Shown here piece after piece: positions 1 to 7,033 of a DNA stretch of 14,928 nt (position 1 is its first letter; each line of letters opens with the position of its first letter). The DNA is from CAVIQK01 sp964613035 (GTDB taxonomy: Bacteria > Bacillota > Clostridia > Christensenellales > DTU072): the NCBI GenBank assembly GCA_964613035.1, contig CAZTFQ010000025.1, positions 1-14,928 on the forward strand, read 5' to 3'. The notes under the pieces were generated by a model. That model ran no database searches. It was not told the origin of the DNA and worked only from the letters and a program-made list of their open reading frames with translations. The position numbers and the translations under genes were made by a program.

Positions 1-307
1 TACCGGGCATCGAGGCTCTGGCGCCGCTACGCACGGAGACGAGAAGAGGATTCTCTTTATCTCCGAACTTCTTGCCGGTGATCTCTTCCATCTTGGAAAT
101 ATACTCTAAAATTTCAGCCTGGATTTCGTCGTTGATTTGTCTTCCGTCCTCGTAATATTTGGTACAAGCTTCCGTGCTGATCGTGAAGCCTTGCGGAACG
201 GGAAGACCTATTTTGGTCATTTCGGCAAGGTTGGCACCTTTTCCGCCGAGGATTTCACGCATTTGCGCGTTGCCTTCGCTAAACAGATAAACGTACTTTT
301 TTGACAT
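1..307 (-). CDS. ppdK: Pyruvate phosphate dikinase, N-terminal part (runs off the window)
   Basis: The 102 visible codons read from an ATG at 305-307 and match the start of pyruvate phosphate dikinase, which interconverts pyruvate, ATP and phosphate with phosphoenolpyruvate, AMP and pyrophosphate. In anaerobic Bacillota it commonly works in glycolysis/gluconeogenesis in the cytoplasm. Visible signs are the opening YVYLFSEGN, the GGKGANLAEM motif of the ATP-grasp nucleotide-binding domain, the GLPVPQGF stretch and, near the cut edge, SVRSGARASMPG. The full enzyme is about 870-880 residues, so only a small N-terminal share is present; the phosphohistidine and PEP-binding domains lie outside. 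An AAGGAG ribosome binding site sits just upstream of the ATG. The gene is transcribed away from the rest of the window and has its own promoter, so it is probably not in an operon with anything visible here. Confidence 0.95.
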   Translation of the reverse strand, partial: MSKKYVYLFSEGNAQMREILGGKGANLAEMTKIGLPVPQGFTISTEACTKYYEDGRQINDEIQAEILEYISKMEEITGKKFGDKENPLLVSVRSGARASMPG

Positions 308-342
308 GAAAAATCTCCTTTTTCTTGTTGAAATATGATTTG

Positions 343-381
343 ATTATATTTAATATAACACTATTCGGCAACGATTATCAA
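343..381 (-). promoter_or_regulatory. Candidate sigma-70/A promoter of ppdK
   Basis: On the minus strand TTGATA (376-381) is followed after 18 bases by TATATT (352-357). An alternative -10, TATAAT, lies at 343-348. Either would give a leader of roughly 30-40 bases ending in the ppdK ribosome binding site. The 308-446 gap holds no gene. Confidence 0.5.
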
Positions 382-446
382 GTCTATCCGCCAAATAGAT
401 AAAAATTATTTTTTCTACATAAACTTCTCTTGTCTCGAAACTGCGC

Positions 447-498
447 AAAAAAATAAAAAAGCCGATAAAAAGATATCTTTTAACTCTCTATCGGCTTT
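447..498 (-). terminator. Intrinsic terminator of the BspA-like gene
   Basis: A ten-base stem (AAAGCCGATA pairing across 458-467 and 489-498) is followed on the minus strand by an almost uninterrupted T run (447-460). It lies about 30 bases after the stop codon of the surface protein gene and shields ppdK from read-through. Confidence 0.85.
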
Positions 499-528
499 AA
501 AATTCTGCCAAAATCTCGATTTACGCGG

Positions 529-3500
529 TTATGCGGTTATTTCCACGTCTCCGTCCTGACAATGCACGGTGGTTACTTTTATACCGTAATTGAAATTCCA
601 CTTCTTGCCTTTTTCTATCGCTTCCCATTTAGCCTTATCGCCCGCGAAATATATCTCGAGATCGGCTTTTCGCGACGCGGCGGCATAGGTGCCGATTTCA
701 ACGACCGTATCGGGCAATTTGACGCACTCGACTTCTGCCGTCTCGTACAGACAATAAGCCGCCAGTCCCGTAATCGAATATCCTTCCAGATCCAATACGG
801 AATCGTTGCCGATATATCTCATAAACCACACTTCGTCCCCTACCGTATACGTATAGACACCGTTGTCGTCGAGAGTCAAAGCATAGTTATACGTCGAAGT
901 CGTATCCGTAAGCACTTCCGTCTCGAGCGTCGAGGAAGACGAAATCGTCTTACCGCTGAGATTGCGAATATGCACGAGACTATAACAATTGGAAAAGACG
1001 TCTTTTCTCATCGTCGTGACGCTTGCCGGCACGGAAACCTCTAAGAGCCCGTAACAATTCTTGAAAGCGTTGTTTCCGATCGACACGAGAGATTCCGCGG
1101 ACAACAGGTCGACCGACGCCAATCTGTAACAATCTTCGAAAGCGGAACTGCCGACGGACGTCAATCCCTTTCCCGCGACCAGACCTTTTATTCTGCTACC
1201 TCTGAAGGCGCCCTCTTCTATCTCCGTCACGGAATCGGGAATCACGATAATGCCTACGCCCGAGCCGTCGAATGCGTATCTGCCTATTTTCACGACGCTT
1301 CCGTCGGCGGGGATAATGCTGTTTTTACAACCGAGAACGAGCGTTTTCGTCGCTTTTTCTATAAGACAGTTGTTGACCGCGTAATAATTTTCGTTGTCAG
1401 GATCTACCGTGATACTCTCGAGATAAGGACTGTTTCTGAAAGCGCCGCTCTCCACGTACTTGACGCTCGCGGGGATGTGCACGGATTTAAGTCCGCTTAT
1501 GCCCGAGGACATTTTCAAAACTTCTCCCGCGACCACTTTCGTACCTTCCGCCACCGATATCTCGATATCCTTAAGTTCGGACGCGTCGACGGCTTGGGTT
1601 CCGTAACGATAAAAGACCTTGTTCAAATAAATCTCCTCGTCGTAAGGAAGAGCGTCGTACCAGGCGGTATCGTGGAAAGCTCTTTCCCCGACGTATTCCA
1701 AACTGTCGGGAAGAATTATTTCGTTAAGAGCCGAACATTCGCAGAATGCTTCGGAACCTATTTCGAGAGTTCCGTCGCTTATCGTAACTTTATTTAATCC
1801 GATGCATCCGTAGAAAGCTTGTTCTCCGACAGACTTCACGCTAGAAGACAGACTTAAATCTCCGGAAAGAGCTTTACATCCCGAAAACGCGGCGTCGCCT
1901 ATAGAGACGATATCGTCGTTCCATACTATCGTCGACAATTTACTGCAAGCGTCGAAAGCGTGATTGCCGATAACTCGACCGCCGTTAAGCGTCAGGCTCG
2001 TCAATCCGCCCGACATCATAAACGCACTGTCGCCTATTACGTCGACGCTCTCGGGAATAACGACCGATTCCAAAGAATCGCAATCGTAAAAAGCCGCGGT
2101 GCCGATTTTCTTCAAGGAACTCGGGAAAGATATCGATTTTACGGAAGATTTTCTGAATGCCGAGTCCGCAATGCTCAGCGTTCCGTCTTTAATAACAAGG
2201 TCTTCCGAGGGTAAAGAGCCCTTGACTTTTAACAAAACTTTCCCGATATATACCAGCCCGTCGGGTTGAGCGGAGTACCAGGCGGTATCGTCGAAAGGCG
2301 AAGTCGTCTTAGGCACGACTACCGTAAGCAATTTATCGGAAACGGTGACGTCGGATAATGCCGAGCTTCCGTAAAAAGCAAAGCTCTTAATAGTTTCCAG
2401 ACCGTTGCCTACGAAACGCGAGAGGCTGGTCATGCCGCCGAAAGAATATTCTCCTATAACGGATACGCCGTCGGGTAGCACGACTTCTTCTACCGACGAG
2501 CAATAATAAAACGCATAATCGCCGATTGATTTCAGAGTAGAAGGCAAGTCGAGATTTTCGATACCGACGCAGGTGTAAAACGCGCCGTAGCCTATCGACT
2601 CGAGCCCTTCTCCGAATTCGACGTTTTTAAGTGCTTTACAATTATAAAAAGCATAATTGTTCCAATCCTCTAAAGAAGCGGATATCTTAACCGAAACGAG
2701 GGAAGTACAACCTGCGAATGCCTGTAATCCTATCGTACGGAGCGAATCGGGCAGTCTCAACTCGGTAAGAGCCGTACAACCGTAAAACTCGTAATCGCCG
2801 AAGCTTTCGGATCCTTCCGCCATAGATATCGACTGTAGAGACGTGCAGCTCATGAACACTCCCGCTCCGAGTTTTTTCACGCCTTCTCCGAGAGCGACGC
2901 TTTCTAGTCCCGTACAAGCATAAAAAGCATTATCGCCTATTTCTTTAACCGACCCCGGCACGGATACGGTAACCAGTCCCGAGCTGTTGGCATATGCCAA
3001 CGCGCCTATTTTAGTCACCGTCGACGGTACGACGAGCTCGGTAATCGCGTTACATTGTCTGAAAGAGTTGTCTCCTATCGTAAGAAGACCTTCTTTTAAG
3101 ACGATTCCGCTCAACGCCGCATCGCAATAAAAAGCCTTCTCTCCGATATGTTTTAACGTGTCCGGCAACTCGACGGAAACCAATTCCGTGCAAGACCCGA
3201 AAGCATTTTCGTCAATGCTCTCTACGCCGTTTTTAACGATCGCTGATTTTAGAGACGACTCGCAAAATGCTTGTTTCATATTCCTAATCGACCCGGGAAC
3301 GACAACCGAATCGACGATTTTTTCCGCAAACAATTTTTCTGCGATCGCCGTAACGGGCTTACCTTTATAACTAGAAGGAATAACCACGTCGGTTGCGGTG
3401 CCGTCGTAGGACGCAACCTTATAAGTTCCGTCTTCCTCTATCCGTTCGAACACGAGCCCTTCGGTGAACTCTTCCGGTTCGAGATAACCGCATTCGCATT

Positions 3501-3918
3501 GTCCGTCGCTAAAAACGTGCGAGGATTTAGGAGTCTCTTCTTCGCACCTTTCGCATACGCGCCAATGTTCGTCGTCGGTCGTAAGCCAGCCGTCATAGAG
3601 ATGTCCGAGCTTAGTCAGCCGTTCCGATTCCGTAATATTGCAAACGGAACATTTCCTGGTCTTCTCGCCGTCTTCCGTACAAGAAGCTTCTTTCTCGGTC
3701 GACCACGTGCCGAAAGAGTGCGATTTGAGAGGAATAGTCTCCGACTCTTCTTCTCCGCAATCGCAAGTTCTCTTGCGCTCGCCGAGCTCTACGCAGGTCG
3801 AATCTTTAATTGTCTTCCATTCTCCGAAAGAGTGAACGTGTTCCGGCGTATCCGGAGCACATGCGGTAAAAGCCATCGCAACCGCGATGACCAGCATCAA
3901 AAAGATTAATTTTTTCAT
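529..3918 (-). CDS. BspA-type leucine-rich-repeat surface lipoprotein
   Basis: This 1129-residue protein is predicted to be exported and lipid-anchored. Residues 1-20 form a signal peptide with a basic start, a hydrophobic core and a lipobox-like end (F17-T-A-C20). Residues 28-145 are rich in paired cysteines (C42, C52/C54, C80, C90/C93, C122/C125, C141/C143), with two copies of an HSFG-x-W-x-C module. From about residue 155 to 1010 run many BspA-type LRR_5 repeats of the form 'I-x-x-x-A-F-x-x-C-x-x-L-x-x-V-x-I-P'. Two repeats are interrupted by DTAWY..LPYDEEIYLNKV-like inserts typical of this family. The C-terminal part ends with a 'YFAGDKAKWEAI' stretch often seen at the end of BspA-like proteins. 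Family members bind host or bacterial surface ligands; the ligand here cannot be read. A ribosome binding site (AAAGGAC) precedes the ATG. The promoter contains a poly-G run. Confidence 0.9.
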   Translation of the reverse strand: MKKLIFLMLVIAVAMAFTACAPDTPEHVHSFGEWKTIKDSTCVELGERKRTCDCGEEESETIPLKSHSFGTWSTEKEASCTEDGEKTRKCSVCNITESERLTKLGHLYDGWLTTDDEHWRVCERCEEETPKSSHVFSDGQCECGYLEPEEFTEGLVFERIEEDGTYKVASYDGTATDVVIPSSYKGKPVTAIAEKLFAEKIVDSVVVPGSIRNMKQAFCESSLKSAIVKNGVESIDENAFGSCTELVSVELPDTLKHIGEKAFYCDAALSGIVLKEGLLTIGDNSFRQCNAITELVVPSTVTKIGALAYANSSGLVTVSVPGSVKEIGDNAFYACTGLESVALGEGVKKLGAGVFMSCTSLQSISMAEGSESFGDYEFYGCTALTELRLPDSLRTIGLQAFAGCTSLVSVKISASLEDWNNYAFYNCKALKNVEFGEGLESIGYGAFYTCVGIENLDLPSTLKSIGDYAFYYCSSVEEVVLPDGVSVIGEYSFGGMTSLSRFVGNGLETIKSFAFYGSSALSDVTVSDKLLTVVVPKTTSPFDDTAWYSAQPDGLVYIGKVLLKVKGSLPSEDLVIKDGTLSIADSAFRKSSVKSISFPSSLKKIGTAAFYDCDSLESVVIPESVDVIGDSAFMMSGGLTSLTLNGGRVIGNHAFDACSKLSTIVWNDDIVSIGDAAFSGCKALSGDLSLSSSVKSVGEQAFYGCIGLNKVTISDGTLEIGSEAFCECSALNEIILPDSLEYVGERAFHDTAWYDALPYDEEIYLNKVFYRYGTQAVDASELKDIEISVAEGTKVVAGEVLKMSSGISGLKSVHIPASVKYVESGAFRNSPYLESITVDPDNENYYAVNNCLIEKATKTLVLGCKNSIIPADGSVVKIGRYAFDGSGVGIIVIPDSVTEIEEGAFRGSRIKGLVAGKGLTSVGSSAFEDCYRLASVDLLSAESLVSIGNNAFKNCYGLLEVSVPASVTTMRKDVFSNCYSLVHIRNLSGKTISSSSTLETEVLTDTTSTYNYALTLDDNGVYTYTVGDEVWFMRYIGNDSVLDLEGYSITGLAAYCLYETAEVECVKLPDTVVEIGTYAAASRKADLEIYFAGDKAKWEAIEKGKKWNFNYGIKVTTVHCQDGDVEITA

Positions 3919-3953
3919 TTGTCCTTTGTCCTTTCTCCTTATTTTGATACCTC

Positions 3954-3984
3954 ATTGTACCCCCCCCCCGAATCTTTTTGTCAA
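3954..3984 (-). promoter_or_regulatory. Promoter of the BspA-like gene with a ten-G run in the spacer
   Basis: On the minus strand a perfect -35, TTGACA (3979-3984), and a near-perfect -10, TACAAT (3954-3959), are separated by 19 bases (3960-3978). Ten of these bases, next to the -10, are an uninterrupted G run (3960-3969). Nineteen is longer than the preferred 17, so gain or loss of G would change promoter strength. The layout resembles known phase-variable promoters such as Neisseria porA. The promoter lies between the terminator of the upstream operon and the lipoprotein start. Confidence 0.75.
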
Positions 3985-4011
3985 CGTTTTACGATAATTC
4001 AAAGATTTTCT

Positions 4012-4044
4012 ACACAAAAAAACGGGCGGAAAATTCCGTCCGTT
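4012..4044 (-). terminator. Intrinsic terminator of the crp-amaP-DUF1858 operon
   Basis: A ten-base stem (AACGGACGGA against its near-complement, 4021-4044, short loop) is followed on the minus strand by a run of T. It starts 28 bases after the stop codon of the DUF1858 gene. Confidence 0.85.
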
Positions 4045-4071
4045 GATTGTTAAAAAAATTCTTCTTGCCGA

Positions 4072-4272
4072 TTATTTCTCGATGATGGCGTTGATTTCGG
4101 AAAGGAGTTGCTCGAGGTCGAGTCCGTGTACTCCCACGGCTTCTTCTATCGTCTCCATATGCGCGACCGCACAACCTAAACAGTGCATACCGTGAGAAAA
4201 CAGAACGTCGGCTATTTCTTCGGCTCTTTCTTGTTTTAATAAATCCGCTATAAGGGTATCTTTCGTAATCAT
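4072..4272 (-). CDS. DUF1858 domain protein with a CxxC motif
   Basis: This 66-residue protein matches the DUF1858 family throughout: the opening 'ITKDTLIADLL', then 'GMHCLGC' with C31 and C34, and the helical end. It has no signal peptide or membrane segment, so it should be cytoplasmic. Family members are small redox-looking proteins, sometimes fused to or beside hybrid-cluster, sulfur-relay or Crp/Fnr-type genes; the exact reaction is not known. The ATG shares one base with the stop codon of the upstream gene (TAATG), so translation is probably coupled. It is the last gene of a three-gene operon whose first member is a Crp/Fnr-type regulator, which fits a role in redox or nitrosative stress; that part is inference. 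Confidence 0.88.
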   Translation of the reverse strand: MITKDTLIADLLKQERAEEIADVLFSHGMHCLGCAVAHMETIEEAVGVHGLDLEQLLSEINAIIEK

Positions 4273-5126
4273 TATTCTTGGTCTCCTTTATTATCGTTAT
4301 CTTGATTTTCTTCTTTTATTTCTTCTTTTACTTCTTCCTCTTCGACTGCGGGCTCTTCAGAGAGGGCTTCTTCCGAGACTTCTTCCGCAATCTCCTCGGG
4401 GGCTTCTTCGGAAGCTTCTTCCGCCGTAGCCGCGGAATCTATTTCCTGCTCTCTAAGCTCGCTTTCTTCGTTGAGCTTTTCTTTATTCATCATATCGCCC
4501 TTATCGCTGAGGTCGTCTTCCATATCGCGGATCTGAGCGCGTTTTTCGGCAAGAGAATCCAGCTCGGACTCGATGGTCTCGATGTCGGGAGTGTATTTAG
4601 GCTTCTTGACTTCAACTTTAAAATCGATGGAAGAGAACGTAACCCCCAGTATCTCGGAGAAGGCGTTGAAGAGTATACGTCTGTAGCATTCCACGACGTG
4701 GTCCACTCTGGCTATGCCGCTGACTTTGACTTCCACGTCCAGCTTGTAATCGTTTTTGTCCGTCATACGGATCTCAACGTTTCTTACCGAGACTCCCTCG
4801 ACGAATTTCGTATTGTGTCTGACGATGTCGACGACGGTCTTTTTAGAGACCTTGGTAGCGGAGTGCTGAGAGGTGACGATCGTAACGGAATCGATTGTGT
4901 CCTTGTCGAAGAAAGCTATCTTGAAGAGCCATATCGCATTGACGAAATACAGCACGGACAAGGATACGATGATGACGTGCACCAGCTTGTTGCCTTGTAC
5001 GTCGGACGCGAAACTCTCGCCGATGCTTCCGTTAAACACTATCAATAGGAATAACAATACGAATAAGAACGATAAAACGATGAACGAAACCGTAAGAAAC
5101 TTTTGTAAGTTGTTGTTTTTTTGCAT
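4272..5126 (-). CDS. amaP: AmaP-like alkaline shock membrane anchor protein with acidic tail
   Basis: This 284-residue protein has two membrane segments near the start (about residues 10-32 and 49-72). A soluble region of about residues 78-180 resembles the Asp23/DUF322 fold carried by AmaP proteins. Residues 185-284 are low-complexity and very rich in glutamate, with many EE pairs. AmaP of Firmicutes anchors the cell-envelope stress protein Asp23 to the membrane. No Asp23 gene is adjacent, so the Asp23-like part here may act on its own or with a partner elsewhere. A good AGGAGA ribosome binding site precedes the ATG. It lies 45 bases after the Crp/Fnr gene and overlaps the DUF1858 gene by one base. 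The acidic tail is longer than I would expect for the family. The gene symbol is given by similarity only. Confidence 0.75.
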   Translation of the reverse strand: MQKNNNLQKFLTVSFIVLSFLFVLLFLLIVFNGSIGESFASDVQGNKLVHVIIVSLSVLYFVNAIWLFKIAFFDKDTIDSVTIVTSQHSATKVSKKTVVDIVRHNTKFVEGVSVRNVEIRMTDKNDYKLDVEVKVSGIARVDHVVECYRRILFNAFSEILGVTFSSIDFKVEVKKPKYTPDIETIESELDSLAEKRAQIRDMEDDLSDKGDMMNKEKLNEESELREQEIDSAATAEEASEEAPEEIAEEVSEEALSEEPAVEEEEVKEEIKEENQDNDNKGDQE

Positions 5127-5171
5127 TTCTCTATCTCCTTATAATAATTTCGTTAAGCGGCACAACGCGGC

Positions 5172-5873
5172 TTATTCTCCCGCGACGATATCTCTCAATG
5201 CCGACAGGTTTAGTATGGTTATTTTATCCTTCCAAAAATCAATTATCTTTTCGTCTCTCATTCTCATCATCTCTCTGGACATCGAGGGACGCGAGACATT
5301 GAGATATTCTGCCATTTCGTTACGATTCTTCCCGAGAAGCACAACGTCCGTACGCTGTTCTTCCCAAGCGGCGTAGATGAGCTTGGCGATTTTTAAGCGC
5401 ATGCTCTTGATGGACAGATAGTCGTTGTCCTGCTTGGCGGTGCGGACTCTTTCCGCGAGCGTACGGAGGGTGTTGGTGAGGAGCTTCTGGTGATACGGGC
5501 AGGTCTTGCTGCACTGCTTGACTATCGTAGAGACCGTTATGAACATAACGTGGGCTTCCTGAGACGCGATGACGACGGAGTACGGATAGACTCTCTCGTC
5601 CAGATAACCGTCCACCTCTCCGAAAGTATCGCCGTCGAGGAGTTCTCTCTCCACGACCTTTTTATTGCCCAGCGTCTCGGAAAACGCAATCCCCGCACCG
5701 TCCAGAATTATACCTATCTCGTCCGCGGGGTCTCCCTTGCGGACAATGACGGTCCCCTTGCTGTAGACGACCACTCTAGCTCTGAGACAATCGAATATCG
5801 CATTGACCTCGTCCTCTTCGAAGTCTCTGAAGAGGGGGCAACGCTTAAGACACTTCATAATATTAAAAGCCAT
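5172..5873 (-). CDS. Crp/Fnr-family transcriptional regulator
   Basis: The 233-residue product has a cyclic-nucleotide-binding-like beta roll (about residues 12-115), a long dimer helix (about 118-150) and a winged helix-turn-helix (about 180-225). The recognition region is 'NRNEMAEYLNVSRPSMSRE'. The pocket sequence 'GEVDGYLDERVYPYS' does not match the cAMP-binding signature well, so cAMP is unlikely to be the signal. Cysteines at 8, 12, 29, 121 and 125 ('KQCSKTCPYHQ') leave room for redox or metal sensing, but no classic FNR cluster spacing is evident. The ATG at 5871-5873 was chosen because the open frame upstream (to 5942) spans the promoter; the transcript would begin near 5907. A second ATG at 5858 is possible. 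It is the first gene of the operon with the AmaP-like and DUF1858 genes. Confidence 0.9.
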   Translation of the reverse strand: MAFNIMKCLKRCPLFRDFEEDEVNAIFDCLRARVVVYSKGTVIVRKGDPADEIGIILDGAGIAFSETLGNKKVVERELLDGDTFGEVDGYLDERVYPYSVVIASQEAHVMFITVSTIVKQCSKTCPYHQKLLTNTLRTLAERVRTAKQDNDYLSIKSMRLKIAKLIYAAWEEQRTDVVLLGKNRNEMAEYLNVSRPSMSREMMRMRDEKIIDFWKDKITILNLSALRDIVAGE

Positions 5874-5913
5874 AATTCCTATTCCTACCGTTTTGTTGCT
5901 CCGGATACAAACG

Positions 5914-5942
5914 AGTATATCACGAACGGCGCGTTTTAGCAA
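5914..5942 (-). promoter_or_regulatory. Extended -10 promoter of the crp-amaP-DUF1858 operon
   Basis: On the minus strand TTGCTA (5937-5942) is followed after 17 bases by TATACT (5914-5919), with a TG one base upstream of the -10. Predicted transcription starts near 5907, giving a leader of about 34 bases. Confidence 0.75.
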
Positions 5943-5960
5943 GAGAAAACTTAAAAATCG

Positions 5961-5999
5961 TATGCCTCGACAAAAAATTTTTTATCCGACCGAGGCATA
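5961..5999. repeat. Perfect 9-bp inverted repeat between divergent promoters
   Basis: TATGCCTCG at 5961-5969 is matched by its exact complement at 5991-5999, with a 21-base AT-rich centre. It lies 18 bases from the -35 of the leftward promoter and 12 bases from the -35 of the rightward promoter. The position suggests an operator shared by both promoters. A terminator is less likely, because neither transcript crosses it. Confidence 0.55.
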
Positions 6000-6011
6000 T
6001 CGCGAAAAAAC

Positions 6012-6040
6012 TTGAAATTCTACCGATATGGTGATAAAAT
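6012..6040 (+). promoter_or_regulatory. Promoter immediately abutting the 6047 start codon
   Basis: TTGAAA (6012-6017), a 17-base spacer and TAAAAT (6035-6040) with an extended TG at 6032-6033. Six bases separate the -10 from the ATG at 6047, so transcription should start at or within a base or two of the start codon. Confidence 0.7.
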
Positions 6041-6046
6041 ACGAGT

Positions 6047-6772
6047 ATGCAATATCAAGGTCTGGACAAAAAACTACACGACGCAATATCGCCGATATTC
6101 AAATCGACCATCATCACCGCCGACGGAGCGGTGGCGAAATTTTTGCAAGAAATTGCAAAAACACCGGAGTTTTTCGGTATAATCAAAGAGGTCAGCAACG
6201 GATTCGATTACGCTACGGAGCTGAGGAAGCTAACCTACGGCTCGGAAAAAAGCGAAATCAACGTCCCTCAAAACAAGCGCACGCTCGTGGCGCTTGTTAC
6301 GAGACTGCTGTACGACTTCAACAAGGGCGAAAAAAGCATCATCGACTTCATTACGACCACTTTTAAGTCTCCCTCTTATCAGGAATCGTACAGGAAATTC
6401 GTCGACAAGCTGATCACTCCGTATGCGGACGCATTCGCGTATCTGGCGGAAGGCGGCACCGCGCCTAAAGAAGAGCTGGAAATAGCCGAAAAGCTCCCCG
6501 AGACTCCCTTCTCCGATATGGTCGCGGACGAGACCAGATATTATCTGGGACTGCTTCGTAACAAGCTCGACGGCATCGCCAATCTACCCGAGGTCGGCAG
6601 AGCCGATATCGGCACAGCCCTGTCGGGAATGGAATACGTGTTGGACGCGAAAAATCCTCTCCTCATCAAGCTGGCTTTCGTCGCAATCAAAAACACTTTC
6701 GCCTTATATCGACTAGAAGCGATAGAAATCGCCGGAATGGAAAGACTTTTCAAAACGTTCGGCATTTTATAA
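6047..6772 (+). CDS. Unrecognised helical protein, probably from a leaderless transcript
   Basis: I do not recognise this 241-residue protein. It has no signal peptide, membrane segment or known motif, and its composition suggests mainly alpha helices: many K/E/L, few glycines, and no cysteine that I can see. It is probably cytoplasmic. The frame is closed upstream by a stop at 6035-6037, inside the promoter -10, and the first ATG lies six bases after that -10. No ribosome binding site can fit between the predicted transcription start and the ATG, so the message is probably leaderless. A GTG at 6131 with GGAG two bases before it is a weaker alternative start. The gene is followed after 36 bases by yqfC and points the same way, so it may be co-transcribed with the sporulation genes. 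A link to sporulation is only a guess from position. Confidence 0.75.
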   Translation: MQYQGLDKKLHDAISPIFKSTIITADGAVAKFLQEIAKTPEFFGIIKEVSNGFDYATELRKLTYGSEKSEINVPQNKRTLVALVTRLLYDFNKGEKSIIDFITTTFKSPSYQESYRKFVDKLITPYADAFAYLAEGGTAPKEELEIAEKLPETPFSDMVADETRYYLGLLRNKLDGIANLPEVGRADIGTALSGMEYVLDAKNPLLIKLAFVAIKNTFALYRLEAIEIAGMERLFKTFGIL

Positions 6773-6808
6773 ATTCATAAATAAGGTTTATTTAAAATAG
6801 GCTTTAGT

Positions 6809-7033
6809 ATGTTAACGGGAGAATTAACTTACGAAGCCTTTTTTTATGGCGGAAAAAAACTCGTCGTGGACGGCGTCAAAAGGACAGTATCCTTTTCGCC
6901 CGAAAAAATCGAGTTGTTGATCGCCGGGGATCTTTTTGAAGTACTTGGAGAAAAACTGACCGTATCCTACATCGGAGACGGCGTCGTCGAAATAGAAGGT
7001 ATCGTCGACGGATTCGGGAGACGCCGACAATGA
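6809..7033 (+). CDS. yqfC: YqfC family (YabP/YqfC) sporulation protein
   Basis: This 74-residue protein fits the YabP/YqfC family: a short all-beta protein with 'GELTYEAFFYGGKKLVVDGV', a central 'VSFSPEKIELLIAGDLFEV' and a final 'YIGDGVVEIEGIV' strand pair. In Bacillus, yqfC and yqfD lie side by side, are expressed in the mother cell and are needed for efficient sporulation; their biochemical role is not known. Its stop codon overlaps the start of yqfD (ATGA), which supports the assignment. The ATG has only a weak ribosome binding site. I see no clear sigma-E type promoter in the 36 bases upstream, so it may depend on read-through from the gene before it. Confidence 0.88.
   Translation: MLTGELTYEAFFYGGKKLVVDGVKRTVSFSPEKIELLIAGDLFEVLGEKLTVSYIGDGVVEIEGIVDGFGRRRQ

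Noticed and set aside
3271..3909. 212-codon open frame opposite the lipoprotein gene
   Set aside because: Antisense shadow; the minus-strand gene has a signal peptide, repeats, a promoter and a terminator.
4278..5048. 256-codon open frame opposite the AmaP-like gene
   Set aside because: Its F- and D-rich product is the mirror of the glutamate-rich tail of the real gene.
5874..5942. Longer start for the Crp/Fnr gene
   Set aside because: The added 23 codons cover the -10 and -35 of the promoter and do not resemble the family start.
5961..5999. Inverted repeat as a terminator
   Set aside because: It lies upstream of both divergent promoters, so no mapped transcript would reach it, and one side lacks a T run.
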